Below, in pieces: positions 16,636 through 24,833 of a DNA stretch of 64,000 bases. The notes beneath the pieces are model-generated. The model had not been told where the DNA came from. It saw nothing but the letters and a program-made list of their open reading frames with translations, and made no database searches. Position numbers and translations under genes: made by a program. The DNA lies in assembly GCF_900114325.1 (NCBI RefSeq), contig NZ_FOSR01000004.1:97550-161549 (forward strand), read 5' to 3'. How positions within the stretch are numbered: position 1 is the first letter of the stretch; each line of letters starts with the position of its first letter. This DNA comes from Rhodanobacter glycinis. GTDB lineage: Bacteria; Pseudomonadota; Gammaproteobacteria; Xanthomonadales; Rhodanobacteraceae.

Positions 16636-17900
16636 TGCCCTGGGGAAGAGGGAGACCGTGATTCTGCCTGCCTGTCGCCCACGTGCGCCAGTCCGGCTTG
16701 CATGTCGTATCCGGTGGGCTGCTGGTACAGGCGCAGACCGAATTCCGGCAGGATAGCGAGCAGGTGGTCGAAAATATCCGACTGCACGTTCTCGTGCGGC
16801 ACGAAATCGGTGACGGACGTATAGCAGTAGATTTGCAACGGAATGCCCGCAGCACCCGGCTCGAGCTGGCGCACGGCGCACAACATGTCGTGATTGATCT
16901 GCGGATGCGCGTCGATGTAGGCCTGCATGTAGGCACGCAGGCTGCCCAGGTTGCTGAGGCGGCGCTGGTTGACGGCCAGCTTGCCCTGCTCGCCCAGCGC
17001 CTCGTTCCATTCACCCACTTCCTTCTGCTTGCGCGCGAAGTAGTCGCCCAGCAGCCGGAACTGGCGCAAGTGATCGATCTCGTCGCCCGCCAGGAAACGC
17101 ACGCTGGTGACATCGATGTTGATCGCGCGGCAGATGCGCCGCCCGCCACTTTCGTACATGCCGCGCCAGTTGCGGTAGGACTGCGAAATGAGGTGCCAGG
17201 TGGGAATGGTGCTGACGGTCTTGTCCCAGTTCTGCACCTTGACGGTATGCAGGGCCACGTCGATCACGAAACCGTCGGCGCCGTCATCGGGCATCGAGAT
17301 CCAGTCGCCCACGCGCAGCATGTCGTTGGAGCCCAGCTGCACGCTGGCCACCACCGACAGGATAGTGTCCTTGAAGATCAGCAGCAGCACCGCCGAAATC
17401 GCCCCGAGGCCGGCCAGCAGCGACAGCGGCGAACTGCCGATCAGGCAGGCGATGATGATGATGGCGCCAACCATCCAGACGAGGATCTTGCCCAGCTGCA
17501 CGTAGCCCTTGATCGAGCGTTCGCGCCCCCGCGGCGTGGCCACGTACAAGTCTTCCAGCGCTGACAGCGCGGCATTTGCCGCCATCACCGCGAACAACGC
17601 GATCAGCGACAACACGATGCCCGACACCACGCTCTCGACGCCGGCCGGCACCCCCGGCACCGCCTTGATGCCGTATTTCACGATCAGCATCGGCACCATC
17701 CGCGCCAGCCACAGGAAGGTGCGCCGCTTGAACAGGGCGTCGTCCCACTGCCACGCGGTACGCCGGGTGACGCTGCTGACCACGCGTAACAGGATGCGGC
17801 GCACCAGTTGGCCGGCCAGCCAGGCCAGCGCCAGCAGGGCCAGCACGCCCAGCAGCGTGCGCATCCAGGGCATGTCCAGCAGGTGTTGCAAGGTAGCCAT
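16632..17900 (-). CDS. MscS-family mechanosensitive channel (YbdG-like)
   Basis: A 422-residue inner membrane protein. It has several hydrophobic segments in the first ~190 residues (LLGVLALLALAWLAGQLV and others), then the MscS pore and beta domain (SLLAGLGAISAVLLLIFKDT, then VASVQLGSNDMLRVGDWI). A long C-terminal domain follows, as in the YbdG/MscM branch. It should open under membrane tension during osmotic downshift. The ATG at 17900 was chosen since the frame before it is Arg/Pro-rich and not hydrophobic. It sits between folB and folK and overlaps folK by four bases. Confidence 0.9.
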   Translation of the reverse strand: MATLQHLLDMPWMRTLLGVLALLALAWLAGQLVRRILLRVVSSVTRRTAWQWDDALFKRRTFLWLARMVPMLIVKYGIKAVPGVPAGVESVVSGIVLSLIALFAVMAANAALSALEDLYVATPRGRERSIKGYVQLGKILVWMVGAIIIIACLIGSSPLSLLAGLGAISAVLLLIFKDTILSVVASVQLGSNDMLRVGDWISMPDDGADGFVIDVALHTVKVQNWDKTVSTIPTWHLISQSYRNWRGMYESGGRRICRAINIDVTSVRFLAGDEIDHLRQFRLLGDYFARKQKEVGEWNEALGEQGKLAVNQRRLSNLGSLRAYMQAYIDAHPQINHDMLCAVRQLEPGAAGIPLQIYCYTSVTDFVPHENVQSDIFDHLLAILPEFGLRLYQQPTGYDMQAGLAHVGDRQAESRSPSSPGQ

Positions 17901-18039
17901 CCGATTGCTCCTGTGTCGGCTCGGGACCCGCGCGACGAAACACGGCGGATCGGGGCGGCAAGGGCCGCGGAGAGGCCACGCGGGCCTCGCGTACAAATCT
18001 GGCGATGCCGGGGGCGTCAACCCAGCCCGTGCCGGCGTA

Positions 18040-18399
18040 CTACTGCGGTCGCGTACCGCGCTCGATGCGCACGCCCACCGATTTCGCCCCGCGCACCGCG
18101 CCGGGCTTGGACAGCTTCAGCCGCACCCAGCCCACGCCGAACTCCTCGCGGATGATCGCGGCGCAGCGCTCGGCCAGGGTTTCCACCAGGCCGAAACTGG
18201 AGCCGCCCACGTAGTCGATCAGGCGCTTGGACACATCCTTGTAGTTCAGCGTCAGCGCGATGTCGTCGCTGGCGGCCGGTTTAGTGTTGTCGAACGCCAT
18301 CTCGATATCGAACGACAAGGTCTGGCGCACGCGCCGTTCCCAGTCGTAGATGCCGATCACGGCCTCGATGCGCAAGTCTTCGATGAAAACGATATCCAT
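18040..18399 (-). CDS. folB: Dihydroneopterin aldolase
   Basis: A 119-residue enzyme that cleaves 7,8-dihydroneopterin to 6-hydroxymethyl-dihydropterin and glycolaldehyde. Family motifs are visible: the start VFIEDLRIEAVIGIYDWERR (with the pocket Ile/Tyr), DFD-like DIALTLNYKDVSKRL, and LVETLAERCAAII with the substrate-binding Glu. The C-terminal KLSKPGAVRGAKSVGV holds the catalytic Lys. It is full length. It forms a folB-mscS-folK order with about 140 bases before the channel gene and faces away from no other gene of the pathway except the pteridine reductase across the window. Confidence 0.94.
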   Translation of the reverse strand: MDIVFIEDLRIEAVIGIYDWERRVRQTLSFDIEMAFDNTKPAASDDIALTLNYKDVSKRLIDYVGGSSFGLVETLAERCAAIIREEFGVGWVRLKLSKPGAVRGAKSVGVRIERGTRPQ

Positions 18400-18430
18400 C
18401 GCTACAGGGTCGATGATGACGGCACGGGGA

Positions 18431-19483
18431 TCAAGCCGCCGGCGGCAAGGTTTCCAGATTCCAGCGCGGAAACACCTGCACGGTTTCGTCCTGCTGCTGC
18501 CCGGCGGCGAGGCGGATGGCCCCGGCCAGCGCGATCATCGCGCCGTTGTCGGTGCAGAACTGCAGGCGCGGGAAATAGGTGCGGAAACCGTCGCGTTCGC
18601 CAGCCGCCGCCAGTTCCGCGCGCAGGCGTCGGTTGGCGCCCACGCCGCCGGCGATCACCAGCCGCTCGGCACCGGCCGCGTCCAGCGCACGCCGGCACTT
18701 GACCACCAGCGTGTCCACGATCGCTTCCTCGAAGCCGCGGGCGATATCGGCCCGGGTCTGCTCGGACTGGTCGGATTTCTGCCAGGCCAGCAACACCTGG
18801 GTCTTCAGCCCGGAAAAGCTGAAATCCAGCCCCGGTCGGTCGGTCATCGGGCGCGAGAACCGGTAGGCCCCGGAGGTGCCCTGCTCGGCCAGCTTGGCCA
18901 GCGCCGGACCGCCGGGATAGGGCAGACCCATCAGCTTGGCGGTCTTGTCGAAGGCTTCGCCGGCGGCATCGTCCAGGGTGTCGCCAAGGATGTGGTATTG
19001 CCCGATCGCCTTCACCTCGACCAGCATCGAATGCCCGCCGGAGACCAGCAGCGCCACGAAAGGCGGCTTCGGCGGGTCGTCTTCCAGCAACGGCGCCAGC
19101 AGGTGGCCTTCCATGTGGTGCACGGCGATCGCCGGCACACCCAGCGCCCAGGCCATTGCCCGGGCCGCGGAAGCCCCGACCAGCAAGGCGCCGACCAGCC
19201 CCGGCCCGGCCGTATAGGCCACGCCGCCCAGGTCGGCCGGGGTCAGTCCGGCCTCGGTCAGCGCCTCGCGCACCAGCGGCAGCAGCTTGCGCACGTGGTC
19301 GCGGCTGGCCAGTTCGGGCACCACGCCCCCGTAGTTGGCGTGCAGCTTGACCTGGCTGTACAGCGCGTGTGCCAGCAGGCCGCGACCGGGCGCGTCGGGC
19401 TCCCAGCGCAACACCGCCACGCCGGTTTCGTCACAGGAGGATTCGATGCCCAGCACGGGCTTTGAAAAAGTCTTGGTATCCAC
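18431..19483 (-). CDS. tsaD: tRNA N6-threonylcarbamoyladenosine synthase subunit TsaD
   Basis: TsaD transfers the threonylcarbamoyl group to A37 of tRNAs reading ANN codons, working with TsaB, TsaE and TsaC. The 350-residue protein has the start [12 protein letters not shown], the iron-binding HMEGH motif (His about 123 and 127), GGHSMLV and the late [10 protein letters not shown] segment. It starts with GTG at 19483 (an in-frame GTG at 19456 is the only other candidate near the conserved N-terminus). The open frame upstream of 19483 has no family-like sequence and runs through the rpsU gene. The divergent rpsU promoter overlaps its first codons. Confidence 0.93.
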   Translation of the reverse strand: MDTKTFSKPVLGIESSCDETGVAVLRWEPDAPGRGLLAHALYSQVKLHANYGGVVPELASRDHVRKLLPLVREALTEAGLTPADLGGVAYTAGPGLVGALLVGASAARAMAWALGVPAIAVHHMEGHLLAPLLEDDPPKPPFVALLVSGGHSMLVEVKAIGQYHILGDTLDDAAGEAFDKTAKLMGLPYPGGPALAKLAEQGTSGAYRFSRPMTDRPGLDFSFSGLKTQVLLAWQKSDQSEQTRADIARGFEEAIVDTLVVKCRRALDAAGAERLVIAGGVGANRRLRAELAAAGERDGFRTYFPRLQFCTDNGAMIALAGAIRLAAGQQQDETVQVFPRWNLETLPPAA

Positions 19484-19491
19484 GTTATACT
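19462..19491 (+). promoter_or_regulatory. Sigma-70-type promoter of rpsU
   Basis: TTGAAA at 19462-19467 and TATACT at 19486-19491 are separated by 18 bases and read toward rpsU, whose ATG is about 60 bases further on. The -35 element and most of the spacer lie within the first codons of the divergent tsaD, so RNA polymerase bound here would interfere with tsaD initiation. Confidence 0.6.
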
Positions 19492-19552
19492 TCGCGGCTC
19501 GCCCTATTCCACAGGCTCGTAATGTACGGGCCAGTCTAACACCGGAGTCTCC

Positions 19553-19768
19553 ATGCCCAGCGTAAAAGTCCGCGAGAACGAGCCGTTCGAGCTTGCCCTG
19601 CGCCGCTTCAAGCGCACTTGCGAAAAGGCCGGCGTCCTCGCCGAAACCCGCAAGCGCGAGTTCTACGAGAAGCCGACCCAGGAGCGCAAGCGCAAGCGCG
19701 CCGCCGCGGTGAAGCGCCACATGCGCCGCCTCTCGCGTGACGTCACGCGCAAGACGCGCCTGTACTGA
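19553..19768 (+). CDS. rpsU: 30S ribosomal protein S21
   Basis: A 71-residue, strongly basic ribosomal protein that helps the 30S subunit pair with the mRNA leader. The start [20 protein letters not shown] and the C-terminal [11 protein letters not shown] region are typical of the gammaproteobacterial protein, at the family length. A ribosome site GGAG lies seven bases before the ATG. As in other gammaproteobacteria it starts the macromolecular synthesis cluster with yqeY and dnaG downstream. A small GC hairpin (about 19776-19793) after the stop lacks a T run. Confidence 0.97.
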   Translation: MPSVKVRENEPFELALRRFKRTCEKAGVLAETRKREFYEKPTQERKRKRAAAVKRHMRRLSRDVTRKTRLY

Positions 19769-19921
19769 GCCTTGCCGTCCGCCTTGTGCGGACACCGGTT
19801 TCGCGACCGGGCTGGCCCAGGCTGATGGCGCGTCCAATCGCAGCCACTGCCACAAAGCCTCTAGCACTGGCCGGCGTTGCCCACGGGTGACGCCGGCTTT
19901 GTGCGTTTGCGGAGAAAAACC

Positions 19922-20368
19922 ATGACGCTCAAGCAGCAACTCACCGATGACATGAAGGCTGCCATGCGCAGCGGCGACAAGCACAAGCTCGGCGTGGTCC
20001 GGCTGATGCTGGCCGCGATCAAGCAGCGCGAGGTGGACGAGCGGATCGAGCTGGATGATGCCCAGGTCCTCGCCGTGCTGGAAAAGATGCTCAAGCAGCG
20101 CAAGGATTCGATCAGCCAGTACGACGCTGCCAACCGCAAGGACCTGGCCGACGTCGAGCGCGCCGAAATGACGGTGATCGAGGTCTACCTGCCGGCCAAG
20201 CTGAACGAGGCCGAGCTGGACGCGCTGATCGCCGCCGCCATCGCCGACACCGGCGCCAGCAGCCCGCGCGACATGGGCAAGGTGGTCGCCGCGGTGAAGG
20301 AAAAGGCCGCCGGCCGCGCCGACATGGGCGTGGTTTCCGGCAAGATCAAGGCGCGCCTCGCCGGCTGA
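19922..20368 (+). CDS. GatB/YqeY domain protein
   Basis: A 148-residue protein matching the YqeY family, which shares a tRNA-binding-type helical domain with the tail of GatB. Conserved pieces include [17 protein letters not shown] at the start, [17 protein letters not shown], the acidic stretch after it, and [16 protein letters not shown] at the end. Its function is not settled; it is commonly placed between rpsU and dnaG. GGAG precedes the chosen ATG at 19922 by about eight bases. The 153 bases between rpsU and this gene hold no other gene. Confidence 0.9.
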   Translation: MTLKQQLTDDMKAAMRSGDKHKLGVVRLMLAAIKQREVDERIELDDAQVLAVLEKMLKQRKDSISQYDAANRKDLADVERAEMTVIEVYLPAKLNEAELDALIAAAIADTGASSPRDMGKVVAAVKEKAAGRADMGVVSGKIKARLAG

Positions 20369-20474
20369 ACCGCGGGCTGTGTGAAGACGGCCCTCATTGC
20401 GCAGTCTTCACGCCGCCCGCCCGACACTGCCCCGTACCGCCGCGCCCGCGGCTTTTAGGGAAACGGGAGCCGTC

Positions 20475-20645
20475 ATGCTCAAGTGGGCCATCATCTTCGC
20501 CATCATTTCACTGGTCACCGGCCTGCTCGGTTTCCGCGGCATCTCCGGCGTCGCCGGCACCATCGCCAAGATCTTCTTCGCGATCTTCCTGATCCTGTTC
20601 CTGATCGCCATCCTGGCGGTAATCGGCGTGTTCCACATTCTGTAG
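20475..20645 (+). CDS. DUF1328 (YtjA-like) small membrane protein
   Basis: A 56-residue protein made almost wholly of two hydrophobic helices (MLKWAIIFAIISLVTGLLGF and IFFAIFLILFLIAILAVIG) linked by a Gly-rich turn with RGISGVAGTIAK. This matches the DUF1328/YtjA family of tiny inner membrane proteins of unknown function. GGGAG precedes the ATG at 20475. It follows yqeY by about 100 bases and is convergent with the acetyltransferase gene, with a palindromic repeat between them. Confidence 0.88.
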   Translation: MLKWAIIFAIISLVTGLLGFRGISGVAGTIAKIFFAIFLILFLIAILAVIGVFHIL

Positions 20646-20715
20646 ACGCCCGAAGCACCACAGCCCCCAAGCTCGCCACAGCACTCACCGCGCGAACCCG
20701 CACGGCACCTTCGCC

Positions 20716-20840
20716 TCCTCTCCCCTCCGGGGAGAGGATTGAGGTGAGGGGTGGGTGCTCGCGACGGCCCCGCCCTGAAACAAGGCTTCCGCGAGCCTGG
20801 CCCCTCACCCCGTCCCTCTCTCCCCGGAGGGGAGAGTGAG
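20716..20840. repeat. Inverted pair of GC-rich hairpin repeat units
   Basis: Two related units face each other: CCTCTCCCCTCCGGGGAGAGG with a following GAGGTGAGGGGTGGG (20716-20754), and CCCCTCACCCC with CTCTCTCCCCGGAGGGGAGAG (20801-20840). Each unit is a perfect or near-perfect hairpin, and the two are reverse complements in layout. The same CCCCTCACCCC core occurs at 11319-11390. It sits between two convergent genes and ends about six bases before the stop of the acetyltransferase, so it may also act as a bidirectional transcript end. Confidence 0.75.
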
Positions 20841-20846
20841 AAAAGC

Positions 20847-21488
20847 TCAAATCACTACGCGCTCCATCCGTCGATGCCCCGGCACCACGCCCTGCGCGTT
20901 CGTCAGCGAAGATGCACGCTCCCGAGTCACCTCGAACCCCAGCCGCTCATACAGCGCCTGCGCCCGCGGGTTGCTGGTGGCCACGTCCAGCACCATGCGT
21001 CGGCGGCCAGCCTGTACGCCACGCCGAACCAGTTCGTCGATCAAGGCCCGCCCGATGCCTTCTCCACGCAACACCGGCGTCACGCCCAGGTGGGCGAGGT
21101 AGTGCATGCCGCGGGCCGGCGGCGGAATCACCCGCTCCACGCGCAATCCGCGCACGATCACCCCCGGCGCATGACGTGGCCCGTAGTGCGCAAGGATCTG
21201 CCGCGCTGCCGCCAACGTGAATGCCAGTGACGATTCACCGCCAAAGCCGGCGCCCACAGCCACCACCGCACCCTCCAGCTCGCCGACCAGGTGATTGCGC
21301 CAGCCGAATTCGCCGGCACCGTCGATGAAGGCCCGACGCAGGAAAGCCTGCGCGTCACTGCGCCCCGGTACCGCGAACACGTAATCGAACGCGGCCGGAC
21401 CGGAACTGTGGATCAGTGAAACGACGGCCTCCACATCCCCTGCAGTGGCTTGGCGAAAGCGTGGAACGGCGGACTTCGCGTCAGGCAT
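20847..21488 (-). CDS. GNAT family N-acetyltransferase
   Basis: A 213-residue cytoplasmic enzyme of the Gcn5-related family. Motif A with the acetyl-CoA pyrophosphate loop is HLGVTPVLRGEGIGRALI near residue 140, followed by the ARALYERLGFEV-like motif B (NPRAQALYERLGFEVTRE) near residue 180. The substrate is unknown. The ATG at 21488 (MPDAKSAVPRFRQATAGD) is preceded by GAGAG; an in-frame ATG at 21527 would add 13 residues. It is inserted, in the opposite direction, between the DUF1328 gene and dnaG, which interrupts the usual rpsU-yqeY-dnaG order. Confidence 0.88.
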   Translation of the reverse strand: MPDAKSAVPRFRQATAGDVEAVVSLIHSSGPAAFDYVFAVPGRSDAQAFLRRAFIDGAGEFGWRNHLVGELEGAVVAVGAGFGGESSLAFTLAAARQILAHYGPRHAPGVIVRGLRVERVIPPPARGMHYLAHLGVTPVLRGEGIGRALIDELVRRGVQAGRRRMVLDVATSNPRAQALYERLGFEVTRERASSLTNAQGVVPGHRRMERVVI

Positions 21489-21682
21489 CAGCTCTCTCGC
21501 CGGGATCGGGATCGATGCGTGCATGCTAGCCGGCTGTGCGCGTGGATCGGCGCCAGCGCCACGAATCTGGCCGGAACGCCCACCCGGGATGGCCGGACCC
21601 ACCCCGCACCCGCGCGGAACCCGCCTGACGGCGGGTGGCCTGCGCCCGAATCGTAGCCAACAGGCTCTAAACTAGGGTGCTT

Positions 21683-23449
21683 ATGCGTGGCCTGATCCCC
21701 GACAGCTTCATCGATGAACTGCTTGCCCGCGTCGACATCGTCGACGTGATCGAGCGGCGCGTGCCGCTGAAGAAAGCCGGGCGCGAATGGACCGCCTGCT
21801 GCCCGTTCCACGACGAGCGCACGCCTTCGTTCTACGTCAGCCCGGTCAAGCAGTTCTTCCACTGCTTCGGCTGCGGCGCGCACGGCAGCGCAATCAAGTT
21901 CCTGATGGACTACGAGCGGCTGGAATTTCCCGACGCAGTGGAGGAACTGGCGCAATCGGTGGGCCTGACCGTGCCACGCGAAGGCGGCCGCGACGAGCGC
22001 CCGCGCGAGGACAAGACCGACCTTTACGCCCTGCTCGATGCCAGCGCGCGCTGGTATCAGGAGCAGTTGCCGAAAAGCGCCGAGGCGCAGGCCTATTGCG
22101 GCAAGCGCGGACTGCACGCGGAGACCGTCGCACGCTTTCGCCTCGGCTGGGCGCCTGCCGGCTTCGATGGCGTGATCAAGGCCCTGGGCAACAACGAACG
22201 ACGGCTGCAATTGCTCACCGAAGCGGGCATGGTGGCCAGCAACGAGCGCGGCAACAAATACGACCGCTTCCGCGAACGGTTGATGTTCCCCATCCTCGAC
22301 CGTCGCGGCCGCGTGATCGCTTTTGGCGGAAGAATCATCCAGAAACCGGCCGAGGGGACGCCGGCCGACGCCCGCAAGGGCGACGGCCCGAAATACCTCA
22401 ATTCCCCCGAAACCACGCTGTTCCACAAGGGCCGCGAGCTGTTCGCGTTGTGGCAGGTGAAGCAGGCCAACGCAAACCTGCAACGCATCGTGGTGGTGGA
22501 GGGCTACATGGACGTGATCGCGCTGCACCAGGCCGGGCTGCCGATCGCGGTGGCCACGCTGGGTACCGCGACCACGCCCGAACATACCGAAGTGTTGTTC
22601 CGCGCCGCGCCCGACGTGGTGTTCTGCTTCGACGGCGACCGCGCCGGCCGCGCCGCCGCGTGGAAGGCGCTGGATGCCGCGCTGCCGCGGCTGCGCGACG
22701 GTCGGCAGGCCTATTTCCTGTTCCTGCCCGACGGCGAGGACCCGGACACGCTGGTACGCAAGGAAGGCAGGGAAGGCTTCGAGCAACGGCTGAAGAACGC
22801 CACGCCGCTATCCGAATACTTCTTTACCGAGCTGTCGCATGAAGTGGACATGGCCAGCCTCGATGGCCGCGCGCGCCTGGCCGAGCGCGCCCGCCCGCTG
22901 ATCGGCCGGCTGCCCGACGGCGCGTTCCGCGACCTGATGGCCGACGAGCTCGAAAAGCGCACCGGCGCGCGCGCCATGCTGCAGCCACAGGCTTCCGCCC
23001 ATCGCACCGTGCAGCGTCCGACCACCGTGCAGCGCTCGCTGGTACGCAGCGCCATCGCCCTGCTGCTGGCACAGCCGGGACTGGCCGACGAAGTGGAGAA
23101 GCCTTATCGCTTCCTGCGCCTGGACAAGCCCGGCATCGACCTGCTCGCCGAGCTGCTCGACACAGCCCGGGCACGTCCCGGCATCAACCCCGCCAGCCTG
23201 GTGGAACATTTCGCCGAACGGCCGGAATATGCCGCCCTGCAAAAGCTGATCGCCGCCGTCGTGGTCGGCGAGCCGGAACTGCAGCGCGTCGAATTCCACG
23301 ACGCCTTGCTGCGCATGGAGCAGCAGGCCGTGGCACTGCGTCGCACCGCACTGCAGGCGAAGATGCGGGAAGGCACACTGGACCATGCCGAAAAAGGCGA
23401 ACTGCGCGAATTGCTGGCCGCGCGCGTGCCCCCCGCGGCGGCGCCATGA
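21683..23449 (+). CDS. dnaG: DNA primase
   Basis: A 588-residue primase that makes RNA primers at the replication fork. The N-terminal zinc ribbon has Cys40, His43, Cys61 and Cys64 (CCPFHDERTPSF and HCFGCGAHG). The RNA polymerase core follows, with the TOPRIM motifs VVEGYMDVIAL and FCFDGDRAGRAA. The C-terminal ~150 residues form the DnaB-binding helical domain. The length is normal. The ATG at 21683 gives MRGLIPDSFIDELLARVDIV, the standard beginning; a GTG six bases earlier is also possible. The rpoD gene usually next in Xanthomonadales is not downstream. Confidence 0.97.
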   Translation: MRGLIPDSFIDELLARVDIVDVIERRVPLKKAGREWTACCPFHDERTPSFYVSPVKQFFHCFGCGAHGSAIKFLMDYERLEFPDAVEELAQSVGLTVPREGGRDERPREDKTDLYALLDASARWYQEQLPKSAEAQAYCGKRGLHAETVARFRLGWAPAGFDGVIKALGNNERRLQLLTEAGMVASNERGNKYDRFRERLMFPILDRRGRVIAFGGRIIQKPAEGTPADARKGDGPKYLNSPETTLFHKGRELFALWQVKQANANLQRIVVVEGYMDVIALHQAGLPIAVATLGTATTPEHTEVLFRAAPDVVFCFDGDRAGRAAAWKALDAALPRLRDGRQAYFLFLPDGEDPDTLVRKEGREGFEQRLKNATPLSEYFFTELSHEVDMASLDGRARLAERARPLIGRLPDGAFRDLMADELEKRTGARAMLQPQASAHRTVQRPTTVQRSLVRSAIALLLAQPGLADEVEKPYRFLRLDKPGIDLLAELLDTARARPGINPASLVEHFAERPEYAALQKLIAAVVVGEPELQRVEFHDALLRMEQQAVALRRTALQAKMREGTLDHAEKGELRELLAARVPPAAAP

Positions 23450-23521
23450 AGCCGCTCGCCCTCATCATGCGAGCCGGTGCCATCGCGCCCCCGGCCGCCC
23501 ATCCGACAACCTGGAGCGTCG

Positions 23522-24139
23522 ATGGACCTGCTTGAACGACTCATCACGATCTTCGCCCAGAACGGCTATCTCGCCGTATTCACCGCGCTGATGATCTGCG
23601 GCGCCGGGCTGCCGCTGCCCGAGGACGTGACCCTGGTCGCCGGAGGCGTGATCGCCGGGCTGGGCTACGCCAACGTGCACGCGATGTTCGGCCTGTGCAT
23701 GTTCGGCGTGCTGCTGGGCGACAGCGCGATCTTCCTGCTCGGCCACCATTACGGCGCACGCATGATGCGCTGGCGGCTGGTGGCCAAGGTGCTGACCCCG
23801 AAGCGCTACGCCATGGTGCAGGAAAAGTTCGACCGTTACGGCAACCGCATGCTGTTCTTCGCGCGCTTCCTGCCCGGCATGCGCACCACCGTCTATGTCA
23901 CCGCCGGCGCCACCCATCGCGTATCCACCGTGCGCTTCCTGCTGATCGACACGCTGGCCGCATTGATCAGCGTGCCCTTCTGGGTCTACCTGGGCTATCT
24001 GGGCGCGAACAACCACCAGTGGCTGATGAAGTGGATGCATCGCGGCCAGAACAGCCTGTGGCTGCTGGTGGCCCTGGTGTTGCTGGTCCTGCTGGTGCTG
24101 TGGTGGCGGCAGCGACGCCAACGTACCAACGACTGCTGA
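23522..24139 (+). CDS. DedA family membrane protein
   Basis: A 205-residue inner membrane protein. It shows the DedA pattern: a first hydrophobic region ending with GAGLPLPEDVTLVAGGVIAG (family: E/D residues in a membrane-embedded loop), then the FARFLPGMRTTVYVTAGATH region containing the conserved FxRxxPxxR-type motif near residue 120, and C-terminal helices. DedA proteins are lipid scramblase/flippase-type proteins needed for undecaprenyl phosphate recycling and envelope integrity. GGAG is found shortly before the ATG at 23522. It follows dnaG after 72 bases and may share its message. Confidence 0.88.
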   Translation: MDLLERLITIFAQNGYLAVFTALMICGAGLPLPEDVTLVAGGVIAGLGYANVHAMFGLCMFGVLLGDSAIFLLGHHYGARMMRWRLVAKVLTPKRYAMVQEKFDRYGNRMLFFARFLPGMRTTVYVTAGATHRVSTVRFLLIDTLAALISVPFWVYLGYLGANNHQWLMKWMHRGQNSLWLLVALVLLVLLVLWWRQRRQRTNDC

Positions 24140-24157
24140 ACTTCCCGCAAGCAAGAC

Positions 24158-24817
24158 TCAACCATCGTCGCCCGGCGACCAGTTGAAGCCCAGCGTCACC
24201 CAGTGGCCATGGCGATCGCCCCCGCCCAGCAGATCCATGCTGACGGCATTGGGCAGGCGCAAACGAAGACCGCCCTGCGCTGCGCGATAGCCATCGCCCT
24301 CGACGTACGCCTCGGCCAGCCATGACCAGTGCGCTGCCGCCCGGTATTCCAGACCCACGCCGCCGGTCAGCCATCCATGCGCGAGATGTGGCGCGTGCCA
24401 GCCCAGGTCGACCTGCAGCGTCAAACGGGGCTCAAGCGGCACACTGGCGGCCAGGTTCGCCGTAGCGGCGTCGAAACCACCGGCGCCGTGATGCCAGTCA
24501 CCACCCAGCGCCAGGGCCAGGCCCGGCGTGTGCTCGCCCATGTCGACCAGCGTGTGCTTGATTCCGGCATACAGCGTCGGCCCAGGGGAGGCTGCCAGGT
24601 TCTCGCTGGCACCCACGCTGTACTCCAGCCCGCCCACTGCGCAGGCTGGCATGGCCGTGATTCCAGACGCACCCGGGCGCGCGCTCAGCCATGACTCGAG
24701 CTGGCAGTGCCCATCCGCCGTGGTGCCGGCATCGTCTACCAGCAGGCTGGCGCCAGCCCGCACCCCACACGGAGCCAGCACCAGCGCCGCCAGCAAGGCA
24801 GCACTGAACTTGTGCAT
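24158..24817 (-). CDS. Exported protein of unknown function
   Basis: A 219-residue protein with a signal peptide (FSAALLAALVLAPCGVRAGA, cleavage near residue 22) and a body of alternating short hydrophobic strands rich in Gly and aromatic residues, ending in GHWVTLGFNWSPGDDG. That pattern suggests a small beta-barrel or a periplasmic beta protein of the kind annotated as putative transporters near metal genes. No family was recognised with confidence. It follows mgtA by 16 bases in the same direction, so co-transcription is likely and a role in the same stress is possible. Confidence 0.6.
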   Translation of the reverse strand: MHKFSAALLAALVLAPCGVRAGASLLVDDAGTTADGHCQLESWLSARPGASGITAMPACAVGGLEYSVGASENLAASPGPTLYAGIKHTLVDMGEHTPGLALALGGDWHHGAGGFDAATANLAASVPLEPRLTLQVDLGWHAPHLAHGWLTGGVGLEYRAAAHWSWLAEAYVEGDGYRAAQGGLRLRLPNAVSMDLLGGGDRHGHWVTLGFNWSPGDDG

Positions 24818-24833
24818 GACACGCCCTCCATGG

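Noticed and set aside
19776-19793. Small hairpin after rpsU as a terminator
   Set aside because: Stem is short and not followed by a T run; the cluster downstream is probably co-transcribed at least in part.
19484-19984. Extended tsaD frame through rpsU
   Set aside because: Overlaps the whole of rpsU on the other strand; the conserved TsaD start begins at the GTG at 19483.
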